From Glandiceps talaboti (lineage: Eukaryota; Hemichordata; Enteropneusta; Spengelidae), in NCBI RefSeq assembly GCF_964340395.1, contig NC_135551.1, forward strand, positions 18,891,503 through 18,955,502: a stretch of 64,000 nt of DNA. The letters run 5' to 3'. The translations under genes and the position numbers were made by a program. Positions 1 through 49,189 of the stretch are shown piece after piece (the stretch's first letter is position 1; every line of letters starts with the position of its first letter). The notes below the pieces were generated by a model. It did no database searches. It saw only the letters and a list, made by a program, of their open reading frames with translations, and was not told the origin of the DNA.

Positions 1-1020
1 TTGGTAGAAGATCGTTGTAAAAAATGGGTCAGTTTGAGACAGGCTAAGGGATACAGTTGGTAGAAGATCGTTGTAAATGATGGGTCAATTTGCTAGATTG
101 AAGAAACATAGGGTCGGTTGGGGTCATGAGAAGCATAGAATTATAGTAAGTACAAGTGCCCTATTTACATCAGGTTTACTTTTTAGTCTACAGTGCATCT
201 CACTATAGCATAATAATTTCCTTTATATTCTATACAACAAAACAACATGGATTTAAAGTTTGGCAAGTATAGAGTCTCCATTGTGCTATACTGAATACGT
301 TTGTAGACTGTTCTGTGTGTTTACTGCAATGTTTAGAATTCAAATCACTGGCTATCTTATCTTGCCTTCTATGAGCACAGAGACGGTAGTCAAACAAAAG
401 AGAGATTACATTTCTATGCCACGGTTATTGCAACAGTAGACTTTAATTACATTGACTAAATAATAGCATCTCTGACTTGATCAATGTAATTAGACCACAA
501 AGAGGATATAGTGTAATTAATTACTTTAAACCACGATTCACATCCAGTAATACAAGAAATATCACGCAGTCTTGTGAGGAAATCAAAATAATATTTTCAG
601 TCAAAAAGAAATTTTGTTCGTAAACCACATGAAAGACTATCTGTTTTTATGCAACAACTAGTAGTGTGTTATATCAACAGTGTACAGGGCTACAATTTTT
701 TGAGGTCATTCTGGGTCATCGCCGTCTGACCACATACAGTGGAAATTAGCACGCAAGGAAATCAAGAGATTTAACTTGACACCTTTATAGGTGTATACTG
801 TGTACCAATTCCAATTTTGTTTGGAAACCACACAAAACACAATCTGTTTTCTGTTTTATGTAACAATGATTGTGCTAAAAGAACAGCTCATAGAGCTACG
901 TCTTTTTTTTTTAAGGTCATTCTGGGTCATCGCTGTCAGAGTATTACAGTAGAAAATAACACTTTATAAAGGTAATATAAGACATTTACTGACAGGTGCA
1001 CTGTGTACCAATTCCCCATA
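1..1020. repeat. Degenerate tandem duplications at left edge
   Basis: Two kinds of direct repeat are visible. A 56-bp period opens the window: TTGGTAGAAGATCGTTGTAA occurs at 1 and again at 57. A looser period of about 205 bp follows: GGTCATTCTGGGTCATCGC occurs near 703 and 912, each copy preceded by an AAACCACA...ATCTGTTTT block and followed by TGTGTACCAATTCC. A weaker third copy of the AAACCACA block lies near 620. No coding signal is seen. The stretch lies downstream of, or in an intron of, the minus-strand testin-like gene. Confidence 0.7.
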
Positions 1021-4000
1021 CTAATAGTTACCATAGCGATACAATCGGATTATAACTATGGCGACAAAAATCAAAAGTGATTTTACCCTTCTGAGTTAGT
1101 TGAAATGCATGAAACGAAATCGTACATTGTACTATAGACTTCCGGCCCACCTTTTTAAGAGACCACCCCCACATCATTTGAAAAGAGAATATTTAACAGT
1201 GTACAACAAAACAGTCTGGGGTCGTATTGAAAATACTGTAACAGCTACTCTGTGGCATACCTCTACAGCAAACATTTTGTAAGCTGATACAAGAATTTTA
1301 AGCCTGGATTGCAGACTGCCCACCTTTACGGCTGCTATAAATTGCACGTATACATCTAAAACATTCCAAAGATGTAGACCTCTCCTTTGATAGTTTGTAT
1401 AAAGCTGATGTTTGTATTGAAGAGGTAAGGGAGAGATGAAGTAGGGACTGAAGCATTTTCACACCTACTATAAACTAACGACAGATCTCTCCAAAAATTC
1501 CAGAAAAGTGCTTCTAAACTGATCAATGATATGCACGCAGTATAGTGCTGAAGTTGTGCTTCAAGAGTGGTGAAAATCTATGAGTGAGGACTCGACACTT
1601 CAACTCCTGAGCACCCATTTCAGAAAAGTACCTCTCTAGAAAAGACTTCCATAAAGCCTTGATTTTAAACCATTCGTATACACATCAGTGTTTTGGCTAC
1701 AGTTTGAGATCCCCGGTAACAGAAAATGGGAATCTGATTTCCACACCTTGTACTCGAACGTTGGTAGAGAACTCCCCCATACCTGGTGAAGTAGGGTACA
1801 TGTTTACCTACACACTGAACACAGAAAACACATTCTGAAAATATGGATTTCTCGCCAATATGACTGTACTTATACTATACCTCTCGTTGAACTTCTTGAG
1901 CATAATGTAACTCTGGCGATGGATTATCCATTTCTCCAACTATTTTAATCCCAGACTACGTTGAAAAAAGACTGCAAACACCTTTATGTGGCTGCGTCAC
2001 CCTTTATGTCTACAACACCTTTATGACGGTGAGTACTTGTCAGTAACGCCACCCGGTAGTTGAAACAAATGACCTTAAAGTTTGCATTGTGTATTATCTT
2101 GACTCTTGAATTCTGGGTCAGACACTATTAAACATAGATAAATTTTCTCTCTTTGTTTGATTTTCTTTTGAAATGTAGATTTTTCTATGTCAATGCTGTG
2201 CAAGGTCATGCATTGATAGTATTTCCGAGAATATTTTACAACTAAAAAGATGCAGACTTCAAATATAAAATCTCAAACTTGACAAAACTGAATATTATAA
2301 TGCTATGTTTTGTCTGAAAATTTCAGATGTGATGGCTGCTAAACCGGAAATTACAGAATATTTGCATATGAAAAAAAAAAAATAATGACTGATTTGCTGT
2401 CTGCAAGTTTTCCTGTTTGAGGCTACGAATGTTAATAAGCACAAGAATTATACTAAAATATAATTTTCTCCCTCAGCAGAGAGATATCGAAAAACATGAA
2501 TTCTGTTTAAAACATAGTAGCAACTTCATTCATACAGGTACGTATTGATATAGGACCAATTTTTTACAAATTTGTGAATTAAATTTTGACTTTTTCTAAA
2601 TCCCCCAAAATCTGATAGCATGCATTCGACTGACTTCTCTGACCTAGCAACGACCTCCAATGACCTAGTAACGACCTCATTCGTAAGAGGCATGATGGAT
2701 GAGAGACATTGTCAACAAACCCCTTGATTCCCCATATCTGCATAGATATACCAGACTGTACATACTAAGTACACTGTACTGCATAGCAATGATTTACTAC
2801 AAGTCTGCGATGTACTTTCCTTCAAGCTATAGACATATCTGTCATTTCAAGGACCTTAGTTGTTCACATTTATCACCTACAGTAAAGTGTGCATATATAA
2901 TATCAGTTCTTTTGTCTCAAATATTTGGTCCTTTTATTAGCCCAGTCTTACAATTTTTCAATGTTCACTGAAAAATACTGATTTCGAGTGAAATCAACCA
3001 GTAGAAAATATTTTGAACAACATTTGATCAGAAATAAATGTCAGTGTTTCACAATGTTTGTAGCCTATGATACATTTATATAAGTACATCAACTGTCTTT
3101 CCAATTTGTTGTTCTTGATTGTGTTGTTAATGATATTATTTGTTGTGTCGTTGTTGTTGTTGTTGTTGCTGTTGTCGTTATCGTGGTCGATAATGTATAT
3201 GTTTATTAAAAGGAATGCAAATTGTAGCTTTTTTCAAGGACAAATTTAGCATATTTTAAAACAACTAAATTATCACTTCAATTTCAAGTTCAAGTTTTTA
3301 AGTCAAGTTTAAAAGAACACTTAAAAGCATTTTCACATGACATACAATTTAATCTCTGCTACAAATCAACACTAAGGGTGGGATTTGTTTAGTCTATAAC
3401 ATGGACAAAGTACACGACCTAACAATCGTAACTTTTCATTTTTTTCTGTTTGATCACGAAAAATATAAAATATGAGGTGAACCTAGATTTAAGGTCCACA
3501 CTAAAGGAAGTCTTTGCTAATTTATTGGTAAATTCAGTGACAGCGAAAGGTCAAAGGTCAGAACCTAATGTCAGCACTTCCTGTGAACTGTGTCAACTTT
3601 GACCTCTGAAAGTATCATGTCATCACAGAACAATAACTGTGAACCATACTTATGAGATGAAATATTGAATAGACCTGTATAAAGTACTGTCATCAAATAA
3701 ATAAAGACTAATTTGACATCTGATGAATACATACTTTGATAGAACTCGGTGATAGGTGAATGTTTGTGTCGCATACTGTTCATTGGGGTGGGGGGTATTT
3801 GCAGGCATGCTTGCAGTGTTTTCTGTAACCATACTTTCAATGGCATAGTGAATGAAAGTATAGAGTGAGGGATCAGTTGTTGTGGACACTCTTCTTATCC
3901 CATAAGGGGGGGGGGGGGGGGGGGAATGAAAAAGGACACTACCAAAAAGAACAAATACCCCAAGTATATGTACATTGGCACTCACATATATGTCATCATG

Positions 4001-4595
4001 GGGTTCTGGTGTTACCACATAGGTGTATCTTAAACAGCAAATTTCACACACAAAAATACAACTATGTGTTCACATGAAGTTGTGTGTATATGGAATGATT
4101 GCACACTCATTTACATACAGGGATGCAACAACAATTTGGACATCAATTGCTTTAACAGTATCAAAATACAATGTTTAACAACTTCAGGATTTCCTAATAA
4201 TTACAATATTGAAAACAAGAGCAGCAGAACTATTTCAACTTGCCAAGACTTTTGTCTACCTTTTCGCCATGACACAATGCATTGATGTGAAATACTGAAA
4301 AAAGACCATATATTCAAAATACGCTACAATGTTCAACTATTGTAGGCCTGGCCTTGCTGTAGTTTGTAAGATACAACATATCAGGCCACCTTTTCAGATA
4401 CCCATTCACAAAATCTAATTCAAGCTGAACAACAGGAATATCTCTTCACAGTTGAGGCTAGCCTTGTTGGTTGGAAGGTTTCTGAATAGCACTCCTAGTG
4501 GCCAATTTATGCATTCCTTTGTTTTTCTAATAATTGCTATAAATACTATTATAGCATTCTGCTGTACTTTAATACAACACATTACAAGCACTAAC
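1021..4595. other. No recognised gene; intron or 3' flank of testin-like gene
   Basis: This should hold the next exons (LIM2, LIM3) of the minus-strand testin-like gene or its intron. I searched the reverse complement for a second LIM domain following the CDE donor at 4596 and did not find one, so the rest of the gene probably lies left of the window. Visible content is a GTT-rich run near 3148-3175, a G homopolymer at about 3906-3924 and a short GACCTxxxAACGACCTC repeat near 2640-2680. Confidence 0.5.
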
Positions 4596-39899
<35,304 letters not shown>

Positions 39900-41216
39900 C
39901 TTGAATATCCCAATAGCCGGGGGGAATAGTCGATGTTCAATTTCTTATTTATTTTTTATGAACTGTAAATACTTGAGGAATTTTTGTCCCGGAAATGTGA
40001 TTGCATATACCAGCGATATTATAAAGAGTGTATTCTGAGATCTGATTGGTATGAAATTTTCAAATAACAGCCAAGTAATACATCACTTAATAGTAATTTC
40101 TTGTTATATTTATTGCAGGCGTGTACCCCCGAATCTATTCCGGCCGACAGTGGCGGAGGAGGAGTCAAGCCAGGACTTTAAAGAATGGGCAAGCAAAGCG
40201 TTTCCTGTGAATGGTGTGGGTGTGGCAACTTGGGTTGCAGCGGACAATCACCTTCGCGAGGACTCTTGCGTTGCAGCCTGACCCATCTTTGGACACGATA
40301 GTTGCCCGCTGACTCACACGGATATGCTATAGGCCATGTTACTAAATAGGCATTTTAAACACAAGCTTTAACAGAATACAGGTGTGTGCAGCTTAGAGCG
40401 AAGATGACCTTGCATTTTATTTCCGAACTGATGCCCCTCCCCTACCCCCCCCCCCAAAAAAATATAGAAATTAATTTTAATTTTAGCTATGTTGCGAATA
40501 TCTTGTGTCAGCAAAAACAACTGACACAAGGCCGTCAATCCGTATTAATCTACGTGGAGCGGAAAGCAGATACTCGTGCCAGTTCTTGGGACACCACTAA
40601 AACTGTGGGGAGCTTTCGAAACTTATAGTATCACTGTACAGTAACAAACTTTTATTTTGATCGCTTAAACAGCTGTATTTTGTGTTGTTGGTAATGACAT
40701 AAATGCACAAAAGTTTGAGAAATATCGAGAATTTACTCACAAGAAATTGCCCACACTATATGGGAGAGCCTTACGTACACCTAGACCGTTAACAGTTGGG
40801 TGGGGGGGGGGCAGTTTTAAGCCGCTTGGGCCTAACAATCGTTTTGGACTGCCATCCCTATTACGTTACGTGAGATGGGTAGATGATTTTGTAAATAATG
40901 TAGTAATTTCAAAGCCTAAATGATGATACGCCATGACGAATATTTCAACAACTATATCTCCAATGATCACCGACCCGTTTACATTGTATATGTTTACTGT
41001 CACTTGACACTTCTTTAATGAGGTCTTCCAGTACGCGTTCTTGGTACCAAAAACAAAGATCGCCACTGTAATATTAAAATAGTTCGACTATTTTCCTGGT
41101 GACGTATTTGTTTTGATGTTGTTATTTGTTCACGAATTTTGTGAACTGGCATTAAATAAATTCTACTGATTTATTATTGATTTGCGTCATTCTTACTGAT
41201 TTTCAATATTTTACCA

Positions 41217-41247
41217 GGGACGTATAAACACATATATACGTCCCTGA
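41217..41247. repeat. Short hairpin CAGGGACGTATA
   Basis: Twelve-base perfect arms (CAGGGACGTATA and its complement) around a short AT-rich loop. It precedes a CpG-richer stretch at 41260-41800 in which I recognise no gene. Confidence 0.7.
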
Positions 41248-42269
41248 TTTTATTTATTAGTTTGGGTCGCAAACATAGCACACATTATCCTCGGAATTGT
41301 GGTTACCAATGCAGTTATACACGAGAGAAATACACAATCACGTCAGCTTGGCTGCTTGGCTACGAGAGATGCCGCATACGTGGTTTCGTCAGGGATTTTC
41401 GAGGAGAAAATATTTTTAGCATCTTTTCAAGTATTGAAATAACTGCTCTGTTTATCTTATATCACCATGGTAACGACCAGACGTACATTGTTAGATTAAA
41501 ATTAGCGATCAAAACGCCGTTGTCTGTAAACAGACGACTCAATTCTCTTCTCGGTGTGTTTAATTCAGTCTGTTGCACCCCCTGGGCTGCACCAGCTCTG
41601 TTCACACAAATGTTGACTCGAGGGGCGTATTTTACAGTGTCCAAAGAGATCTTGTATTGTTGTTTTTATACAACGACGATATTTCTAATAGCCATGTACA
41701 GACTTGTTCACTTAAAGTCTTGGATAACTCGCGATCGGGGTATTGCGATGAAATAATACACCATCGATGGAACAATACAAGAAATCGTGACTCAAAACTT
41801 TGAAATGTGGTCGAACGGAAATCAACATTACCACGGGTATTTGCGTTATGCTAATTTACACATTGCCACGGGTATTTATGTTAATTTGTGCATTTCGCCA
41901 TACTTCCTTGCACAGATATTATATATATATTATCTGGATGACTGGTCTGGAACTCGCTACATTTAATGTGCGAAGTAATATTACATGATGCAAAATAGCA
42001 GAATACTATTATTGTAATTGATGTGTGCATTACAAAATGCCACGCTGTAAAAATATTGATATCAGGGGATTAAAATTATAAATATTGTTACAATATACAT
42101 CGTAAAATGTTACTCTAATAAAATCAAACGTTTTAAATAAATTCGTCATATTTTCAGGAAAACAAATTTTAAGGCAAATAAAGCACTTCACAATAAAAGT
42201 TGTTTTTTATGTCAAAAATGTGATGAATGTTGATGCTTTATTCCGCAGCATTCTCCCTCCTCCTCCTTC

Positions 42270-42272
42270 TCC

Positions 42273-42311
<39 letters not shown>

Positions 42312-42328
42312 CCACCACCACCACCACC

Positions 42329-42362
<34 letters not shown>

Positions 42363-42460
42363 TCAACAACAACAACAATAACAACAACATCGCCCCCACG
42401 TGCACCACCACCACCACCACCACCACCACCACCATCACCACCACCACCACCACCACCACC

Positions 42461-42491
<31 letters not shown>

Positions 42492-42525
42492 CCATCACCA
42501 CGTCCACCACCATCATCAACAACAG
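42270..42525. repeat. (ATC)n/(ACC)n trinucleotide array
   Basis: About 250 bp of ATC, ACC and AAC units with one short unique break (CGCCCCCACGTGCA). The Ile/Thr and Met/Val frames are artefacts. Confidence 0.97.
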
Positions 42526-43987
42526 AGGTTTGGCGTCATCATGACGTCATCGCCGTTACCTTAATCTTTTCCCGGCTGTTGTTTTGCTCAAAACACTTTC
42601 GTTGAGTCAAATGTAAATGTTTTGAGACTAATTTTGGCAAAAAGACAGCAACGATAGAAAACTCGTCGCGTATGGGTCAACAAAACAACTTGATAATGTT
42701 TACAACAACTGTTTCCTTAATTTGTTGTTCCATTTACCCTCTTTTCGGAAATGGCGTTTTAATAATGTTACGTCGATAAACGTTTGTGAATATTTTATAC
42801 AAACCAACGTACAGAAAGGCTTGTCCAAGCTGAACCAGCCCTCTGAGACTAAAATATGTACACATACGTTGTATGTTATTATCATCACTTTTATTATAAT
42901 AATTATTATTACTGTTAATATTTTTTTTAGTATTACCGAATCTAATATTCGACAATGGGTAAAAAGGCATACAAATCACGAAAAGAAGTACTAGGCCTGA
43001 TTTATTTCATATACTCGAATACGGATCGAGAACCTTCGATTTTAACGATTCCTTGTCCGCAAAAAAGAGACATTAGATTTACCAATATTCTGGACACTTC
43101 CGTTGTGTAGATCGTGTATCAGAGTATTATGTGCACTTCATTGAAGACGTTCCCGCGAAAAAATGTGCCAATGAGATATATATATATATTATATATATAT
43201 ATATATATACATATGTTGAAACGTGTGATCTTGGATGTTTCAAGGAGTAGGAGTGTCGACACCTGAATGTCTGAAAGACTAAAAAAAAACACCCTATCTG
43301 TGAAAATGAAACGAACGATTAGATGGATTGAAGACGGACGGATGTACTAATAAAATAACAGGCATAGTATTTTAATCATCATTCAGAAAATCGTCAATAC
43401 ATGTACAGTGAGAATTTATGATCTTCCTCATATTTCTAATTTAAGTGTCCTCTAAATTCGAGGATTTCTAAGCTAAGCCAACAGCAAATGAAATGAAACG
43501 TTTAAACACTTCGTGTACCTCGAACCATGAAATACCTTATCGCCAAATTTCTCACAAGACAACATTTTATCAAGAGACAGGATCTAAGCCTTGGCGACTC
43601 TTACACCCAGTATAATCATAGAGGGCGCACTTCGGTAAAATCAAAGGTGCCGTACCTGTTACCAGAAATAGCCACTCTCTGTTGTCCGTAACTACCAAAG
43701 ATATTTACAATATTATTCTTGCAGTAGAAAATAACACATTTAAGCAAATTCAACATTTTATTATTTATTTTATCTTAGTGGGTTTTTATGTCAAGCCTGG
43801 GAATGGTGTTATCCACTCGCCACTGTTACCACAAGTAAACAAGTGGATTGTAACCAAATTAATTACGGTAAGGTTTTTAATATTTGGATGGGGAATCAAC
43901 AGAACCATGCGTAGACTGGAGATGGCGTAGTGATTATTTGTGTTCCCCCAAAAATGACATGTAAAATGACAAATTTTTGCCCAATTA

Positions 43988-43989
<2 letters not shown>

Positions 43990-44026
<37 letters not shown>

Positions 44027-44875
44027 AAAATACAAAAAATGCAAATGTCCAATTCATTGTATAGAATAGCAATTGTAATTCTTTGCTTGAATTCGTTCAT
44101 CAAATATTATAACATCGTTGGTTCTGTCGCAAGAAAATCACATTGGCTAACTCTGTAATTTCGCGTCTTTCGACCGCAAGGGGGCGGGATTCAATGTAAA
44201 CTCTGATTCTTGGTAATTTACTTACAGTGTCTAATATGCACGTATTGCTAAATGGACCCATAGTTTAATGTTTTCCAAATAGCTATAGATACAATTGTCC
44301 ATTCTGTACTCAGTTCCGCGTTGAAGTAATTCTCCTTGTGTCTGTGTCATGACCGGATCTACAGACCCCTCATGAATGGGAACATAAAGAATAAAAATTC
44401 AATTGAAACAGATAGATTCCGTGACATTATCGACAACTCCTATTCACATGCACCCTCACTCCTCTTTATATTACAGGCCTGTCTTCATCGTTTCAATTTC
44501 CCTATACGGGCATGACGGAAGTACTTTTGATACAAACACATGGAAAAAACCGTGTACACATATTCAAAAACGAGTCTACTACTTTGTGCGAAAAGTATTT
44601 GTTGTTATAAATGCCCAAGGGGACTTAAAAGTGAAAGAAGGAAATGCAACGTGTTAATCTGTCACACACAGTGTTTAAATTTGTTGTTCACTTTCACGTT
44701 TTAAGGTAATTATTGTGCCCAATCTCTTTTATGTTTTCTCCTGCGTTCACCCGACTATTCGCAATCGAATGATTCATCACTCACTCAGATCCCCATGTCT
44801 TTATTTCACACAATGCAAAAGTACACAGTTGTGTTTTTGAAATAAAATTATTTTATTCAATAAAGAATGTTCTAA

Positions 44876-44942
<67 letters not shown>
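43990..44942. repeat. (GTT)n and (AAC)n arrays, complementary
   Basis: (GTT)n at about 43990-44026 and (AAC)n at about 44877-44942 are complementary and about 850 bp apart. The sequence between them shows no recognisable gene. Confidence 0.9.
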
Positions 44943-44943
<1 letters not shown>

Positions 44944-45150
44944 CCCGGAGAGTTGAGCAAGTCTAGTCTATGCATGATCCCACGTGGTAGAGGGCGCGAT
45001 TGACGGAAAGATTGTGGAGAAAACAAGTAAGGTATTGGCTTGGTTTTTACTGTATCAAAAAAACGTACAGGGAAATCAACCTTATTACCTCAGATTTGCT
45101 AAAAAGCAACTATGAAAACAATAACTTAGAGGAACATCTGTAAAAATTAC

Positions 45151-45501
45151 AGCTAAAACGATGTTAGCTTGGTGTTTCAATCATGATGTGACATTTTCAT
45201 TCAGACAACTTCTAATGCAAAAGAAACAATTACATAGGTGCCGCGCACAGTGAGGTGTAGAAGTAGAGTCATGTTAATATGTTGATTATCAGTTAGATGT
45301 GTAATGTTTTTCATTACAAGTCTGTTTTTACGTTACTGTAAAAGAATAGCTATGCCTATCAGTTTTATTAATGTGATTGGGCAAATGATCCTGCTGTGTT
45401 TATTGTGTCTCTGTTATATATTCTAGAGTTCAAATGTGTATATCTTTGTGTCAAAACGTAATGTACCATGAGTGAAACACCAAGCCAACATCATTTTAGC
45501 T
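45151..45501. mobile_element. MITE-like inverted-repeat element
   Basis: Left end AGCTAAAACGATGTTAGCTTGGTGTTTCA and right end (reverse complement) AGCTAAAATGATGTTGGCTTGGTGTTTCA are near-identical arms of about 45 bp. Weaker similarity continues outside. The 351-bp interior has no open frame. No target duplication identified. Confidence 0.75.
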
Positions 45502-45649
45502 ATAAGTTTTAGTTACCCCCATTGTTACATGACGTACACCTATTATTAAATTATTCTGCAACCATGTTGATGTTGATTAAAATTAGCATTGTTATCCTTT
45601 TCCAAGATCATTGATGACGTCATTCCTATATAGCTAGTAGGGTAAAAAC

Positions 45650-45802
45650 ACACACACACACACACACACATACACACACACGCACTCACACACGCACACA
45701 CGCACACACACATACATACACACACATACACACACGCACACACACACACATACACACACACACACACACATACACACACATACACACACGCACACACACA
45801 CA

Positions 45803-45846
<44 letters not shown>

Positions 45847-45987
45847 CATACATACATACATACATACATACATACATACATACATACATACATACATACA
45901 TACATACATACATACATAAATACATACATACATACATACATACATACATACATACATACATACATACATACATACATACACACACAG
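45650..45987. repeat. Compound (CA)n/(GCAC)n/(CATA)n array
   Basis: CA-rich left part with CACACG and GCAC units, then about 130 bp of CATA from 45847. Cys/Val/Tyr frames on the minus strand are artefacts. Confidence 0.97.
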
Positions 45988-46038
45988 ACGCACCCAAACA
46001 CACTAACACTCACATATTTATTTTACCTGTTTGATGAA

Positions 46039-46040
<2 letters not shown>

Positions 46041-46122
<82 letters not shown>

Positions 46123-46291
46123 TTCATTTATGTATGTATGTATGTATGTATGTATGTATGTATGTATGTATGTATGTATGTATGTATGTATGTATGTATG
46201 TATGTATGTATGTATGTATGTATGTATGTATGTATGTATGTATGTATGTATGTATGTATGTATGTATGTATGTATGTATGTATGTATGTAT
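46041..46291. repeat. (ACTT)n and (TATG)n arrays
   Basis: About 20 ACTT units (46041-46120), then about 40 TATG units (46129-46291). The TATG block reads CATA on the minus strand and abuts the 3' side of the LINE remnant, so it may have grown from that element's tail. Confidence 0.95.
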
Positions 46292-46984
<693 letters not shown>

Positions 46985-47639
46985 ACATCATAAATAATGT
47001 AATAATTTCATCACGTTTGAAAAAATAACTTTGACGAAGCACTCCCACCACGTAACTTGTTATGTTTCCATCATTAAGGTTAGCCTATTCTTGACTTGAC
47101 ATTGTCAATTGTACAAATGTACCACATATCGCTCTGTATCCTAACCAAAAAAATCAGATTTCATATAGACGTGGGCAGTAACTTTCCTCCCACGTAGCAA
47201 CCAGTACTAGTTTGAAAGATGATAGTGTAACCAGTTCGGATTATCAGTTTTTACGTAGCAATATGTGTAGGCACAGCTTTAGTTCTGATAATACGTGAAA
47301 GGGGATTTTCTACATAACTTTTCGACAAAACACAACAGCATACCGTATTAAAGAAGAGTGGCGATACGGTATTCTGCACATAAGACATCACACCGTACCG
47401 TCACGTTTGTGGATTACCGCGTTCAGTCTTTGCTCTCAGAGCTAGCTAGCCAGGACGGATGTGTTGTAACATAAATACTAACAACTTAGAGGGTCTTACT
47501 CGTCAAAATCTTCCTGTGCTTAGGCGTGGTTTGACCTTTAGTGACCTTAAAACAAACCTACACTCTCTTCCACTTCCAGTGGCTTTCTTTCGGACCCGTG
47601 ACTTTCCTTCGTTTTAATCCCCGTCAAATCAGATCTACC

Positions 47640-47712
47640 ATGGCTTCAGAAACTGACGGTGACCCTGTCGATGATTTCATTATGAATTCCCTGGCCTCCA
47701 ATGTTTCTACAG
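47640..47712 (+). CDS. DED-TIR exon 1
   Basis: 24 codons plus one base, from ATG in CTACCATGGCTTC (good Kozak, C at -1 to -3 and G at +4) to ACAG|GTAGGT. It encodes the acidic start and DED helix 1. An upstream in-frame ATG at 47541 would add 33 residues of non-conserved sequence; the 47640 start is preferred for its context and because the DED starts soon after. Confidence 0.8.
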
Positions 47713-49116
47713 GTAGGTACAGATGGCGTGATTTCTTTATGAAAAGAGAGACATGGCGTAGTGAATCGCTGTCCCCAAACTCAGCGAGACATCAACCCGA
47801 CGCGATGCTACATGACCCCTTTTCGGAAGAGAGGTCACTCCCGCCTGTTGTGTCCTTGGTACGATGGGGGTTTGTGAACAGATGACGACGTAATTCTTGT
47901 GTCGTAAAGTGTATCGGATTACCTGAAAGTAAGAAATAAGGGCATGGCAGTTTTTTTTCCTTATCCGCCATGGCATCATGAAATAAACGGGCGTGTGTAA
48001 AGTTGACATGCAAATAGGTTTAATATGGTCCCAAACTTCCGATTCCGGGGAACGGTACCATATTACCTGTTTACAAATACACAGTTCACTCACTCTAACG
48101 TGTGTTTTTCTCTTGCCCACTAAAAGAAAATTCATTTTTTTTAAAAATCGAAAATCATAAATATGTTTATTATAAATATCACGATTCGGACAAGAGTACT
48201 ACGTGCACACTCACAAAATCGTGGCTTATTATTGTCAACAAGAGAAATTGAAGAACACGGTATCAAAGTGAATATTTCCAGTACCTTTGGATTCATTGAT
48301 AGTGGTTTGGGGTAGGGGGTTTAAGTGTTCTAGAACAATCAGAACCAGAAAAAATAGAAATGAACCAATAGTGTAATAATAGTCAAAGCAGCAGTTTGCA
48401 TGGATGTGTCATTTATTTGGGGACGTCTCATTTTAGCCCAAGGCAGTGTGGGCAGAGTTAAAGATGTTGAGGTCACATCCCTTGTCACAGGATGGGCTGC
48501 TGTTCTACCACAGACAAGGAAACATATGTGGTTCTATGCCAGTGCCCCTACAATAGATAGCCTGCAATCCATGCGAATGGGGGTTTTGAATTCATTATTA
48601 TCCCCATCACCAGGAAGTCAAAATTGAAAATCCCCATTCAGCTGGATTCTAGGCTTACAATAGAGGGAGTATGGTACAAGCAAATCACTATGAGAGTAAC
48701 AGGGTACAGGAGGAATAGTATATGCAGAGATTTACATGTTTGTCACTATTGTTTGATATTTATTGCTAATGGATGTCTTCGGCTGTTATCAGGTAATTCT
48801 GTAAGACGAACAGAAGTGCAAATGTGTACTATAGACACTAGTTGAAACATAAACAACAAATAGCTAGTGACCTGGTCACCAGTTTGTCATGCAGTGTGCC
48901 CTCTAAGCCAATGTAATGCGCCACTGACGTACGGTTCTAGTGACGCACCATAAATTGGTGTTCCCCTATCTCTTACTATGTGGTGACTCACAAGAAATCC
49001 CAGTTTTTTCTCATTTTGACTCACAACAACAACAAAATTTGGATATCATTAGAGGGCATACTGTTTTTGTAATGCCATGGCAAAAGCTTCTGCAGCATGT
49101 GTGGGTATATGTGTGT

Positions 49117-49189
<73 letters not shown>

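Noticed and set aside
40051-40281. Plus-strand frame after TTATTGCAG, ending SCVAA
   Set aside because: A possible 3' exon by its acceptor, but no upstream partner exon or domain was found; it lies in the CpG-rich promoter-like segment.
40275-40310. Minus-strand MGQAATQESSR as an alternative first exon of the testin-like gene
   Set aside because: The donor (GTGATT) is weak and the exon would end in phase 2, which does not fit the phase-0 exon at 7176.
41262-41756. 164-codon plus-strand open frame, the longest non-repetitive one
   Set aside because: No domain recognised, no clear splice or start context, unusual composition, and a competing minus-strand frame overlaps it. The region is merely CpG-richer than its surroundings.
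42227-42544. Ile/Thr and Met/Val frames
   Set aside because: They are translations of an (ATC)n/(ACC)n array.
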